A stretch of 64,000 bases of DNA from Eulemur rufifrons (lineage: Eukaryota > Chordata > Mammalia > Primates > Lemuridae): NCBI RefSeq assembly GCF_041146395.1, contig NC_091010.1, forward strand, positions 52,968,001-53,032,000, in the 5' to 3' direction. Shown one piece after another: positions 34,741 through 47,642 of the stretch. The translations under genes were made by a program, and so were the position numbers. Position 1 is the first letter of the stretch. Each line of letters starts with the position of its first letter. Under the pieces are notes generated by a model that was given only the letters and a program-made list of their open reading frames with translations, was not told the origin of the DNA and searched no databases.

Positions 34741-36452
34741 GAAATTATCTAAAAAGGGGCCAAAGGAATGGTTTGGGGAAATGATTATGGAGTTAGGATT
34801 AGGAAAGAAGCTGCAGGAAGACAGCAAAACAGTAGCATAGATCAAGTGTGAAAAATTCAGGTGCAGAGAGGTCAATCAACGTGCTCTCTGATAAAACAGT
34901 TTGTCTTTAGGCACATGGTGAGAACTTAGCAGTAAATTATCACAGAGGAGTGGGGATAAAAGCTACTGTAAAAATGACTGAGGAATTAATGTTAAAGGAA
35001 CAAAAAGGGAACATAGTTTAGAAAACTCTTTTGAAAAGTACACATTGCAGAAAAGAAGAGAGCTAAAAGAATAGCTTAAGGATATATCCAACTGGAGAAA
35101 ATATGGCCTAGGAGAACAAAGACAAGTTTGTTTATAGATGTGGGGAAATAGCTAATAAAAAATGGAGCTATGAAGATATAAGAGAGAATGTTGACAAATT
35201 CTGGAGCCAGTGTTTAGTCAAGTCAGAAATAAACAAGATGAGGAATATACATTTTAAAAGCTTAGCAGGTACAGATACAGAAGAAGCATTTTGAAGCACC
35301 AAAAAGGAACAGCTTTATATTGTTTGAACTTGATCTCAGAAAAGAAGGAATTGGGGTTATTTTGTGAGAATGAAGGGCTCAAAGTGGAAGTGATGACTGC
35401 AGAATAGTAGAGACCATTTGTAATATCAATTATAAAGAAAGAAACAGAAATTTAATAAGAAATAAATACAGGGATGGCTGAACAATGAGAGACCAAAGTG
35501 AAATAATATGAACCTATAAGTAGATATGAAAAACAGTTTTGTAACTTAATATAGTAATGTAGCAGCTCAGTCATGCTTATAATTATTTAACCCTTGGAAA
35601 TAAAGTATGTGTGTGTATGAAATTTATACATATATGCATATATATAATTTACATATATACTTATTCTGTCTGCATGTGTATATGTTTATATATACACATG
35701 CATGTGTTTTCTTGTTTAGTAATGTATATTTATGAATCTATATTGAACTAGTAAATGTATCACGTATTTATAATAAACATGGGTAAATAGAGAATACAGA
35801 ATGAAAGGATGTAAAGATACATATCAAGGAGTTTAAGAGTTTAAGAGATATGGAAGAAAAGTAAGTTGACCATCAGAATAATATGTATAAAGTTACGGAA
35901 AAGAGATATTTTCTGGTATACTCAGGGAAGGTAATGCTTAAGCCTAGAATCTTAGTGGATGATTAAAATTTAACTCCCATGGGTGAGAAAAGGTGAGTTA
36001 AAGGTAAATGAAACTGGTTGTTAAATGTAGCCAGGCTGGAATGACTCAGGAGAATTTCCTATAGTATGTCGCACACCATGTGAGTTCATGAAAGATGAGA
36101 CACACTGAAAATTTCAGATTTTGTCATGAAAGTCATGAATTATTTTAAACAAGTGAAAAAAAAAGTTTTTGTGTAGAAATAATAGACTGAAAAAAAAGTA
36201 GAGAGCAGAGAACAGGGGGTATGCTTATTAGCACAGAGGCCTAACTAAAAGATATTTCAGTAGGAAAAATCAGAAACGGTAAGTCTAAGTTATTGGCATC
36301 AGGGATAAAGGAGGATGAAAGTTTATAAGCATCAGGCAAAATTAGAGGCAGAATCAACAAAAATGCTATTTGATGAAGGGGCAGGATGGACAGGAGAAGC
36401 AACTGGGATCACAAATTAGATAAAGAGTAGAGTTGTGAAGTGATACCTGGAA
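34741..36452. repeat. Purine-rich region, partly the same unnamed repeat as 7840-8310
   Basis: GGAGAAAATATGGCCTAGGAGAAC, ATGTTGACAAATTCTGGAGCC, and many AGAG/GAAG stretches suggest an old interspersed repeat in pieces. The stretch 35585-35705 is an alternating TA/TG/CA-rich low-complexity tract (ATACATATATGCATATATAT). No gene. Confidence 0.3.
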
Positions 36453-36807
36453 GTACAATGGACTGAATGTTTGTGCCCCCTCAAAATTCATATGTTGAAA
36501 TCCTAATCCCCAGTGTGATGGTATTAGCTGGTAGTGTCTTTGGAAGTTAATTAGGTCATGAGTGTGGAGCCCTCGTGAGTGGGATCAGTACCTCTATAAG
36601 AAAGGGTGGGAGAGCTTACATTCTCTCTCCCTGCTCTGTGATGTGAGCCACAGCAAGAAGAAGGCCAGGCAGTGTGTCCTCACCAGAACCAAATCTCTAA
36701 GCACCTTGATCTTGGACTTCCCAGGCTCCAGAACTCTGAGAGATAAATACTGCTTAAGCAAATCACTATATGGTAATTTGTTATAGAAGACCTGACTGAC
36801 CAAAACA
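36453..36807 (+). mobile_element. ERVL-MaLR LTR (MLT1 type), sense
   Basis: Full LTR order: GGACTGAATGTTTGTGCCCCC, AAATTCATATGTTGAAATCC, CAGTGTGATGGTATTAG, AATTAGGTCATGAGTGTGGAGCCC, CAGTACCTCTATAAGAAAGG, CACCTTGATCTTGGACTTCC and AGAACTCTGAGAGATAAATAC. Solo LTR; overlapping frames of 74 and 89 codons on the two strands are by chance. Confidence 0.93.
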
Positions 36808-37049
36808 GGAACAGAAAAGTAGATTTGGGAGTATGGGGACAGATACATTGGTAGTGCAGTCACTCATTTCCCAAATCTAGAGGCCTAGAAACTATTGTCT
36901 ATATGTTTTTTTCTCTTTCTTTCTAGTCTCCAGTAATATTTATTGCCAATTCCTATTGATGCTATCTTGGAAAGGCCTCTTTAATTTCACTTTTCTTTTC
37001 TATTCCCTTCACCATGTCTTATGTTTACTATTATAGTAGTCTATTATCT
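36808..37049. other. Unassigned sequence
   Basis: Nothing recognised. Confidence 0.4.
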
Positions 37050-37195
37050 GATCTCAAATCACTTCATCCCTTTGCATTGCTGTTCTTAGCCTGGGATGCT
37101 TTAATTCCCCTTATCAGCTTGGGAGAAACCACTCATAATTCAAGAAAGAAATCAAATGTCAACTTCAATGTGACAGCTTCCTCCACCACCCATGA
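37050..37195 (+). repeat. L2 LINE fragment, sense
   Basis: CCCTTTGCATTGCTGTTCTTAGCCTGGGATGCTTTAATTCCCC, then AAGAAATCAAATGTCAACTTC, then CAGCTTCCTCCACCACCC match L2 (GCTGTTCCCTCTGCCTGGAATG, CTCAAATGTCACCTC). Confidence 0.75.
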
Positions 37196-38179
37196 ATAAT
37201 GAATCTGAATCACTTATGGCCAGCATGCTGGAGGTGACTCACACTGGCTTATGAGAGCAAATATGTGTATCTCTTTGCAATTCTACATTCAGCAATATGA
37301 TTTAGGTAGCTTGAAATCTTCTAGAGTGGGATTATTAACAACTGGAAATCAGCAAACACTACATATGAGGGGCCCACAACCCCCAAGATGTGGTTTACCA
37401 AGATTACATTTCTTCTAGACCTTCTGAGTTCCTATCACACTATTTCTTTGCTACACTACAATAATAGATTTCATTGTCAATCTTCCCCTAATACAATGTC
37501 AGATGCAAAAATATTAATTCCTATTTATCAAAACCCCAGTTTCTATCCCAGTGCCTGGCACATACCTTCCCTTTCAGAAGGAAGGAATTAACAGAAAAGC
37601 AAGAAAGGATGTAAATGGGGGAGGAGGGAGGCAAAGGGAAAGATGTTGCCTGTGTTTGATTCTGAGCTTGAGATTGTCATGAAGACCTAACTAAGTTGTT
37701 GCTGTGGTAGAATGGTGAGTTTAAATCATCAAGCCAACATGTCTGCCAGATTCTTAAAAGCAACTGACAGCTAAGAATGGGAGGGTGGATGGAGAATATG
37801 ATGGTCACAGGTAGGGGTTGGTCCTTCAAATTGGTGAACAACAATAAAGATGGGAAAGCCCATTATAAACAATGGGTTACTGATATTTACTCCGAGGATG
37901 AAGAGAGTTAATTATCCCCTCTCCCCAAATAGCAGGAAACCTAGCTTTTAGGTTTGATCATTTTGCAAATGGAAACAAGACGTTTTGGATGACCACCATT
38001 TTCTATTAGTTAAGGCAAACTGAGCTGTAAGCAGCTCAGTTACAATTCTCTGAGAGACAATAGCAACATACCTTATATAGACAGATATAAAGGAAGAAAG
38101 ATAGATTCCATCATTTCCTTCAGGTAGATAAAAGAATCCTTGAATTTAAATAACCAGGAGTTTCAGGAGGCAGGAGAAA
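37196..38179. other. Unassigned sequence, possible L2 3' end at 37535-37580
   Basis: TATCCCAGTGCCTGGCACAT near 37547 resembles the L2 end and could belong to the upstream L2. The rest is not recognised. Confidence 0.35.
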
Positions 38180-38395
38180 GCACTCATGGATAAAGCAGGC
38201 TCTCAAATCAGACTATCTAAATTCAGATCCTAGCTCGGCCATTTGCCATCTCTGTGAATTTGGAGCTGTTACTCATTTTCAGTTTTCTCATTGGAAAACT
38301 GTGGTTAGAACTGCTTTAGTCCTTGGGCTGTTTAAAGAATCAAATAAATGAATAAGTAGAGCAATTAGCATAGTGCCTGACATATACTAAGCAAT
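38180..38395 (+). repeat. MIR SINE, sense, near full length
   Basis: TCAGACTATCTAAATTCAGATCCTAGCTC, TTTTCAGTTTTCTCATTGGAAAACTG, AATCAAATAAATGAATAAG and ATTAGCATAGTGCCTGACATATAC occur in MIR order. Confidence 0.9.
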
Positions 38396-39942
38396 CAAGA
38401 AAATGTTCCTGGTGTTAAGAATGGTGAGAGTCAATACAAATATGATTGGCTAAAGAGGAGTCAGACCTCTCTCTCTTAATCTGCATGTTCTGTCCACGTG
38501 TACCTCTGCAAAGACAGAAGACAGGACCATGCAGGCTTCTTAAGGGTGTCAATGAGAGCTACCTTTCTACCCTTTTCAGTGATTGCCCAGAATTAATTCT
38601 AGAATTCTGTCCCTTCTAAAAATCATAAGAGCTCGATCTCTGGGTTTAATGGGAAAATTTTCAATAAACCTCTATACCTGGTATAAAATGTCACACTTAA
38701 GGAACAGGAGTATTTTCCATAGAGCGCTTACAACACTTAGTTTCACTTCTCTTCCTTGTCCAGAAGATGCTGGTCTTATTAAATGTGGCAGGGTCGGGGG
38801 AAAGCCCCAATGTGTTTATCATGCACTTTGTAGTGATCGCCTGAGCACTGGCAACATTTAAAATAGTTGTCCTAAGGAAGAATTGTTTTTGAATGATTTC
38901 TGGTATATCTAGAACAATTAATAGTTAATTTCTATCATAAGAGCCTTGGGTCAATCTAGTTCTCACTGACTTCATACTCAAAAGACATAAATGCCCTTCA
39001 GAAAAAAAATAGTTTTGGATCTCTTATTCTGATTCATTGTCTATAGTTTGAAAGATTTGCCAAAGAGATTGACACTGAAATCCAAGACTATTTGTGATTT
39101 AACAGGTGGTGGTACATGTGGAGTCACAGTATTAATAATAAAGGAACGTTCAGTGACACTGATTGCCAATTCTCTACAAAGTTCTTTCTCTCCCCAATCA
39201 AACATATCTGGGATCCTCAAAGAGACGAATAGCATGAGCTCACAAACAAAGCAGTTCCCTGCTGGATCCCGCTGTGACTGCTCAGTGGAATTCCTAAGAG
39301 CCTATAGGCCACTGAGGAGCAATCACATGCCCACCAGGGGCTGCAGTTTCTGCCAGGTACACTCCTGTCCTCTGTCTCTGCCACAGCTGCAGGGGGCATG
39401 GTGAGAAGGGAAGGATCTCCTCTCTCCTTTTGAGCCACAATGAGCAGGGCACTCAGGAAACGATGCTTATGTCCCAGAGCATTTCAGATATTTCAGTACA
39501 GTAATCCCTCCTGGATTTTTATTTTGTTTTGTTTCAAAAAGGATTTGAAAAATCTCATTTCCACATTAAATTTAGAAATGAATTATGTAGGGAATGAAGC
39601 AGGAACACAGTCAAATGACAGATTCCGTGCTGTGCACCTCTCCCACAGAACAAGTTCTCTCTTGGGAACCTCAGGGAAGTAGATGTTGACAAGAGCCTGC
39701 CGGGGCTGGGAGGCACGTGTGACTCTCATTCAGATCGAAGCTGTTGCTCTCCTCTCCGACAGCTTCCCTGCCTCCCCACCTTCCCGCACATGTTCTCTCC
39801 CACTAACTAATCACCAAATTCTATGTTTGACTTAGTGTCATCTCATTCCGTAGACCCTACATTTGGTGCTTGAAATGAGAGCCTGGATCACTTGGTTGCT
39901 ATGTGGGGGCACCAGTGAAACAAACAACTGAAGTCCAGTTAC
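38396..39942. other. Unassigned sequence including a GC-richer stretch at 39230-39440
   Basis: Overlapping frames on both strands (39048-39404 plus, 39217-39438 minus) lie over a GC-richer patch (GCAGGGGGCATGG, CCAGGGGCTGCAG). No family resemblance, no clear exon boundaries; not called a gene. Confidence 0.4.
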
Positions 39943-40150
39943 CAGGCCGGGATGGGGAACCTGCAGCCTTGGTGCCACATGTGGCCTTCTGGATCTTTGA
40001 ATACAGCCTTCTGACTGAATCCAGATTTTACAGAAAAATCCTTTTAATAATGGGAGATTTGTTTCTGTGAAGTTGGATTCAGTCAAGGGGCTGCACTTGG
40101 GGATCTGGAGGGTCACATGTGACCCTGAGGTCGCACGTATCCCACCCCTG
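39943..40150. mobile_element. Palindromic nonautonomous hAT-like DNA transposon (MITE)
   Basis: The 208-bp segment folds back on itself. GGGGAACCTGCAGCC and CACATGTGGCC on the left pair with GGTCACATGTGACC and CCCACCCCTG on the right. Inside, GACTGAATCCAGATTTTACAG pairs with CTGTGAAGTTGGATTCAGTC around a TTTTAATAATGGG centre. Ends CAGG...CCTG fit hAT elements of the CAGGGGTGGG type. No transposase frame. An 8-bp target duplication is not evident, so boundaries may be off by several bases. Confidence 0.7.
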
Positions 40151-40968
40151 CACGGCTGATATTCTAAGCAAGGACTACGAATAGCACAAAATTAAGGGTT
40201 CAGTTTGTGAGAATGGAGTTTGCCAATAGGCGAGGCATTGGGAGTGAGAATAACTATGGAAAAAATCAGAGGGTAAGCATCAGAGATGATCTTAAAATAT
40301 GAATAGAAATTGATTAGAGGGAAAGGTAGTCATTCAAAGTAAAGAAAGGAGATTTTCATATTAAGAATCATGTTCATTGGTTCATATTCTTCATATGGGT
40401 TCTCATGTCCAGCAGTGAATTTTGTGTAATATAAAGAACAGATCAAAATGTGAATCCCATGGGAATTAAGGAATTAATAGTTTCCCAGGCAAATAATGCT
40501 AAAGCTACCTGCCATTTAAAATCCAGGGCTATAAATAAGGAACCCACTTCTGCTTAGGCCATTTTGGCAGCAGATGATTTCCCCTATTTCTCACCTTTTC
40601 ACCTCAGTTGAAGACAAAATTTTCTTATCAAAATGAGACTTTTCTACATAAGGTGCATTATTTTGCAAAATCCAAGGGTAAAGCGAAAGCTTTGATCATT
40701 TTAAATCAAATTAGCTTTGCTTTAACTGGAAATTCAAGCTTATGATCTTTTATTCAATGTCTTATAGCCTTAGGTAATTTTTTTTTAATATTGATGCTTT
40801 GGCAAAACTTAGAAAAACAGAGTTTGTTTTAATAAATCTTTGATTTAGCAGTCCAATAAACTCACTAATAAGTTGCAAGAAAAGTCTTTCCTGGACCGAA
40901 ACCAATATCATAATTAGCCTGGTGTACTCTTGGCTTCTTTATCATGGAACAGTCATTTTATATGGTTT
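40151..40968. other. Unassigned intergenic sequence
   Basis: No recognised repeat or gene. Confidence 0.5.
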
Positions 40969-40982
40969 AAAAGAATATAGTG

Positions 40983-41318
<336 letters not shown>

Positions 41319-41331
41319 AAAAGAATATAGT

Positions 41332-41934
41332 AATTCAACAACCACAAGAAATTTCCTGTTGAGGAATAGAATTTTTTTATTTGATTTGTTTTGTACATAA
41401 TATGAAAAGGACTTTCTTGTGGATATGTGTAGTAATATGGGCTTAGTACAATTGTAGTACAATTTTTCCTCTCTTGTTACTCATTCTACTATGTACTCTC
41501 ACTGTTTTATGACATAAGTGAAGATTATATAAAGCATGGGGAATTTAATAGATATGGCATATCTATCTTCCTACCTAATTTTCATTAATGTTTACTTCAT
41601 TTATTACAAGATGGCATTGTACATGACAAAAATAGTTAAAATCATTGGAAAACAAAATGTTCTTATCTTTGGAATTTACTTCTAATAAGAATAAAAATGG
41701 AATGGAAGGAAAGAACATAGATTTGGAGTAAAGGCCTGGTGATCTCTAACAGAGTTAGATACTTCATGGAAGCTATAAAATAGGGAGCCATACAAAAAGT
41801 CTGGACACTTAGTCAAAACTAGCCTACAATTAGCCTGGCATTATGCTGTATGGTTTTTAACTGACTTTTGCAGAGGAGAAAAAACACTTACAAGCCCCAG
41901 AACTATTCACCTTGAGTGTTTCTTATTGGTTTCA
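41332..41934. other. Unassigned intergenic sequence
   Basis: No recognised repeat or gene. Confidence 0.5.
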
Positions 41935-42130
41935 TTTGCTGAGAGCCTACTACATGTCAGGCACTGTGCTAGACACCAGATATGGTACATCACCTTGCAA
42001 TAACCTGCAATAAACTTAAGTAGAAATGCTGTGATTAACTCCATTGCACCGATAAGAAAGCTGAATTAAGGGCAGTTAACTGCTTACTCCAAACAGCCTA
42101 TAAATCACAGAGCTAGGAGTGAAGGAATCA
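41935..42130 (-). repeat. MIR SINE, antisense
   Basis: GAGAGCCTACTACATGTCAGGCACTGTGCTAG, GATTAACTCCATTGCACCGATAAGAAAGCTGAA and CACAGAGCTAGGAGTGAAGG follow antisense MIR. Confidence 0.9.
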
Positions 42131-42155
42131 GGAAGATTTAAAAACCCCACCCCTG

Positions 42156-43850
42156 AGAGCAAGATGGCCAAATAGAAACCTCCAGCAATTTTCCCTCCAC
42201 ACAAACACCAAATTCTAAACTGTGCATGCAACCTAGCACCTTCGGAGGAACCAAAAATCAGATGAGCAATCACATTTACCAAAAGAACAAAAGTGGAGGA
42301 ATCACAGTACCTGACTTCAAACTATACTGCAGAGCTATAGAAACTAAAACCGCATGGTGCTGGCATAAAACGCAGACACATAGATCAATGGAACAGAATA
42401 GAGAACCCAGGAATAAATCCAAACATCTATAGTGAACTTATGTTCAAAAAAGGAGCTAAGAACATACAGTGGGGAACGGACAGTATCTTCAATAAATGGT
42501 GCTGGGAAAACTGAATTTCCATATGCAGAAAAATGAAACTAGACCCTTATTTCTCACCATATACAAAAATCAAATCAAAATGGATTAAAAACCTGAATCT
42601 AAGACCTGATACTATGAAATTACTAAAAGAAAACATTGAGGAAATGCTTCAGGACATTGGTCTGGGCAAGGAGTTCTTGAGTAATATCAAAAGCACAGGC
42701 AACCAAAGCAAAAATGGACAAATGGGATCACATCAATTTAAAACCTTTTGCATAGCAAAGGAAACAATCAAAAAAGTGAACAGACAACCCAAAGAATGGG
42801 AGAAAATATTTGCAAATTACCCATCTGACAAGGGATTAATAACTAGAATATAGAAGGAGTTCCAACAACTCAACAGGAAAAATAAAATAATCTGATTTTA
42901 AGAAATGGGCAAAGGATACAAATAGACATTTCTCCAAAGAAGACATACAAATTCCAATGGGCATATGAAAAAGTGCTCAACATCATTCGTCGTCAGAGTA
43001 ATGCAAATCAAAACCCCAGTATAAATGGCTTTTATCAAATAGATAGGCAATAACAAATGCTGGTGAAGACATGGAGAAAGGGGAACACTTGTACGCTGTT
43101 AGTGGGAATGAAAATTAGTGTAACCACTATGGAGAACAGTATGGAGGTTCCTCAAAAAGCTAAAAATAGAACTACGCTATGACCCAGCAATCCCACTGTT
43201 GGGTATAAATCCAAAGGAGGGAAATTTAGTATATCAAAAAGATATCTTCACTTCTATGTTTATTGCAGCTCTAGTCACAATAGTCAAGATTTGGAATCAA
43301 CCTAAGTGCCTATCAACAGATGTATTGATAAAGAAAATGTAATATATATATACAATGGAATATTAGATAGCCACAAAAATGAATGAAACCCTGCCATATT
43401 AACAACATGGATGGAACTGGAGAACGCTATGTTAAGTGATATAAGCAAAGCACAGAAAGAAAAATCTCATATTTTGTCATGTATATATGGCAGCTAAATA
43501 TTAAAAACAATTGGTTTCACACAGATAGAGAGTAGAATGATGGTAACCAAAGGCTGGAAAGGGTAGTGGGGAGGAGGGAAATAAATTGGGGATGGTTAAT
43601 GGGTACAAAAATACAGTTAGTTAGATAGAATGAACAATATTTGATAGCACAACAAAGAGATTATAATCAACAATAAGTTAGGGTATACTTTAAAATAACC
43701 AAAAAAGTGGAATTGGAATATTCCTAACACAAATAATAAATGCCTGACATAATGGATACTCCATTACCCTGATTTGATTAATTCACATTGTATACCTGTA
43801 TCAAAATCACATGTACTCTATAAAGATAGACAACTATTGAATAGTTGTTG
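42156..43850 (+). mobile_element. L1 (L1MA-like), internally deleted: 5' UTR start joined to late ORF2 and 3' UTR
   Basis: Begins with L1 5' UTR start (AGCAAGATGGCCAAATAGAAAC, CACCAAATTCTAAACTG, ACCAAAAATCAGATGAGC). From about 42270 it jumps to ORF2 (AAAAGAACAAAAGTGGAGG, ACCTGACTTCAAACTATACTGC). The 42533-42853 frame (106 codons) is a clear ORF2 piece (KLDPYFSPYTKIKSKWIKNL, DIGLGKEF, RQPKEWEKIF). ORF2 runs on with stops to the 3' UTR (TTACCCTGATTTGATTAATTC, TATACCTGTATCAAAATCACATG). ORF1 and most of ORF2, several kilobases, are missing. Confidence 0.88.
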
Positions 43851-46800
43851 AATAATTGTATATTCCATAATTCTCCTCATCTAGATTTTCCATTTTTCTT
43901 CATTGTTTTTTCTTCTTCTAATTTATGTGTCTATGCACTACATTTAAAGTATCCTGAAATTAGATGCCACATCTTACAGGGAAGGAAGGAATCACAATGA
44001 ATGTAGAACTCTGCTCATAGTCTGGCCAATGGAACTCCCGAGTAAATGGCAGAATCCTTAATCTACTTCTTAGATAAGGTTCTCCCTGAGCTCAGACATA
44101 CTGAAGGCTCCCAGGTAGCCAGGAGCATGCCTAGCTCAAGACATCCAATAATTATCTTACCAATTTTTTCCTTTAGACTTAGTGGCTGATAACCAAAGTA
44201 CTTACAGGTGAAACCAGCTGCCCAGAAGGAAGAAATTCACTCTACAGAAAAGCACTTTTAACTCTGGATTCTATCCCAGGTAAGCAGACAAAACCAGGAT
44301 ACATATATTTTTGTAATCCCCCACTTAGTATATTACCTGACACAGCATTAACAACATTTGCCAATATATAAACATTGATCACACTTTACTAAGCAATATG
44401 TTAATTATTTAACACTCTCTGCATTTTGTTAATAGATACTATCCTCATTAACCTTTTTAGTTAAGAAAAATATAGAAAAGATATTAACTTGTTCACTTTC
44501 ACATTTGTTGGTGACTAAAGTGTTTTGGGAAGTTTGCCTGACTCCAGAGTTCTTAAACACTAAACTGATTTGTTTTTCTCTTATAATTCTAGAACCTAGA
44601 ACAACCCCTGGCACACAATTAACATTAATATGGAATAGTGGGTTTTTTTGTTCATTTGTTTGTTTGTTTGTTTTTTTATATCTACCAAATAAGCACAGAG
44701 TGTCAGAGAGAGCAATTATGGCCAGGCATACAGCCACCAGAATCTAGCTGCTACTAATATGGGGAATTTTGGCTCAATCTTCATTGCTATTTTAAAGGTG
44801 GTGATGGCAGATATAGAAACATGTTCTACTCCTGCTCCCCGCAATTACAACGGCTTTTATCCTCTTATCTCTCCTCCCCACCCCAACGTTTTCCCATCAA
44901 CTTATGAGCATTGAAATCTAGATGATCAGTCTTGGTGTACCTCAGCAGTAGGGTCCTGCAATGACGTGCACAGGCACAGGTGAGAACGCTTTCAAGAGAT
45001 GCCCTATTCACTGTGTGTGTCCTAGAACTAGACCTATATACTTTATTAGTTATTAATAGGGCATTTCATCTTCTCCAATTTCTTTGTACTAATTGTCTGC
45101 CTCAGGGTTAACATAGAAAATTACAAAGAACCACAAAGGCAACAGAACTCTCTCCTCTCATCAGGGAAATGCATCATAAGGGAAATTTAATTCCATCTTT
45201 AGAAAGAGACATCAGATGATACTGTAGTCTTAGGGAACCTGAAAGTCTACATCTTATCTTAATTAATTTTATTCTTATCTTACCGTATGATAGACAAATG
45301 CATTCCCAGGTCGCCAGGTCCAGGAAGTGGAAGAGATGCTTAATCCTTGTTGCCACAAATTTCAGGTGTCATAAAATATTTATGCTCTAAGAAACGGCAA
45401 AGGATCAAATCTTTAGAACACCATCTCTATACATCAAGTACAGTGGGCTTGGCCCCAAAAGAACTTTGATTTTAATATTGGTAGAATAATTGTATGTCAT
45501 CTGGTATGACACACTGTTTCCTCTGTTTTTTTTTTTTTTTTTAAATAAAATCCAACATAATTTCTGAATACAATGGAAAATTTCCTTTATTTTTTTTTTT
45601 TTGCTACCAAACATCTGACAATTTATCCAGTAAACACTATTTATTATGTATATCAACAGTGCTATGGATTTCAGTACCTTTGGCAACCAGTAACACTAAG
45701 CCAGGTAAAAAATTCATGCATACTTAACTTTCAAATGCATTATTTACTGAGGGCTACAAAGGCACTGACTGTATATGTTTTTTTATGCTTATCCTGACAT
45801 CCACAGCAATGTTTAAGCATGGTGTTCCAGTGAGCTCTCAGGTTTAATTTCTGTGTCACCTATTAAACACTCCTGAGCATTACCTTTTCTCACTACATTT
45901 TTTTTGTATTAGCATACCTATTCTAACTCATTTTATCTGCTCATTCCCCTAAACTTTTAGGAAAGAACTGGTTTTGAGCTCATCCTAGAAACTGCCTTCA
46001 AGAATACTACTACCAGATTATATAACTAGGCACTTGAGCATTAAATACCAGAAAGACCATCATAAAGCCCCTATAAACAATTTAAAACAAGACACGGCAA
46101 TTTAATGTGCTATTAATTACTTCTTTAAGTAGCCTTTGTAATTTTATTCTACCCCATGCTAGCTATCGCAATCAAAATTTACAGAAAACTTCAAGGAGAG
46201 TAGCCAAAAATAACTTTTATCAAAAACGTGTGACTTTTATCAATAAGAACTTCATTGCTTCTCTTATTTTATTTGTGCAGCAAGTAATTATTAAAATTAA
46301 GCTCTTGATAAAATGAAACAGGGTAATTCATCTTGGACTGCATCTCACATAGAGGGGAAGTGATTCATGAATAGTTATAGGCCTCAAGCTTTTGGGGAAA
46401 AATGCAGTGATACTAGAAACATCACAATAATTAAGTTAAAGCCAACCCTTGGATATCAATATCCACTCACAGATTCATTGAGAAAGGTAATGAAGAAATT
46501 ATAACTATCATGAATATTGCATATTAGGTTTTAATTATCAGGGTAGAAGCCTAGGCTTTGATGATTTTTTAATGAAAAGCAGGATGATTTCCTAACTTAG
46601 CATTTTTTCATTTAAAAGCTCATTAACATCAATATTCAACAATGCAACAAGACTCTCCAAAAGAAAAAGAACAGAGGTAAAGATACTTAAGCTACATTTT
46701 TAACAGTAGACCATATTGAGATTTACTTAAACGTTTTTTGTTAGCCAATATAGGGTTCTTTGCCAATTTGCCCCCTCCTCATTGTGCTATAGAATATTAA

Positions 46801-47277
46801 ATTTTTACCCCCTCCCCAAAAGGAGGACACTGTGTTACTTGGTACTAGGGGTATTTTGGATGCTGCAAAATCTGGAATAACACGTTTAGGTGATTAAAAA
46901 GGTAGAGCTAGATCTGTTGCCTTGAGGACCTCAGACAATCCCCTCTTAGCTTAATACAGCACTCAGCTGATGTGTTTTTGAAATATTTACTCAAACATTC
47001 AAAGAGCCAAGGCTGTCTTCAAAATTCAGTGCCTCAAACCTGTCAATGATCTCACCTGGTTGATAACTAACACATAAAAAGAAAGTCTTATTGGTTTTAT
47101 AGTAATACTTTATATTGAATTTATCAGAGGAGAGAAAGCATAGGTTACTAGCAAGAGAAGAAAATGTTTAATAGGAGCTGATGATATATTCAGTATTTTC
47201 AAGAAAAGCACAACACAGGATCTCTGCTATATAAGTTTTTGCTCCTTTTAATTCTTCCTCTAAAATTTGCAGGCAGT
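43851..47277. other. Unassigned intergenic sequence with poly(T) runs
   Basis: No gene or repeat assigned over about 3.4 kb. Two T-runs at about 45526-45542 and 45588-45602 stand 45 bp apart, each preceded by a TTTCCT string; a GTTT repeat lies near 44651-44676. Frames of 60-102 codons on both strands lack family resemblance. Confidence 0.45.
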
Positions 47278-47278
47278 A

Positions 47279-47281
<3 letters not shown>

Positions 47282-47313
<32 letters not shown>

Positions 47314-47629
47314 TTGAGACAGAGTCTCACTTTGTTGCCCAGGCTAGAGTGAGTGCCGTGGCGTCAGCTTAGCTCACAGCAACCTCAAACTCCTGGGCTT
47401 AAGCGATCCTACTGCCTCAGCCTCCCGAGTAGCTGGGACTACAGGCATGCGCCACTATGCCCGGCTAGTTTTTTCTATATAGATTTTTAGGTGTCCATAT
47501 AATGTCTTTCTATTTTTAGTAGAGACGGGGTCTCGCTCAGGCTGGTCTCGAACTCCTGACCTTGAGCAATCCACCCGCCTCGGCCTCCCAGAGTGCTAGG
47601 ATTACAGGCGTGAGCCACCGCGCCCGGCC
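47282..47629 (-). mobile_element. Alu SINE, strepsirrhine type, antisense
   Basis: Long T-tract, then GAGACAGAGTCTCAC, right arm, spacer with TCCATATAATGTC, left arm and terminal CGCGCCCGGCC at 47629. ACAATTTTTT before the tract and at 47630-47642 is a plausible duplication, blurred by the T-run. Slightly more changed than the other strepsirrhine-type Alus (GATTTTTAGGTGTCC). Confidence 0.96.
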
Positions 47630-47642
47630 ACAATTTTTTTTT

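Noticed and set aside
38583..38861. 92-codon plus-strand frame considered as an exon
   Set aside because: No family resemblance, no clear splice signals at its edges, and it sits in otherwise unremarkable intergenic DNA.
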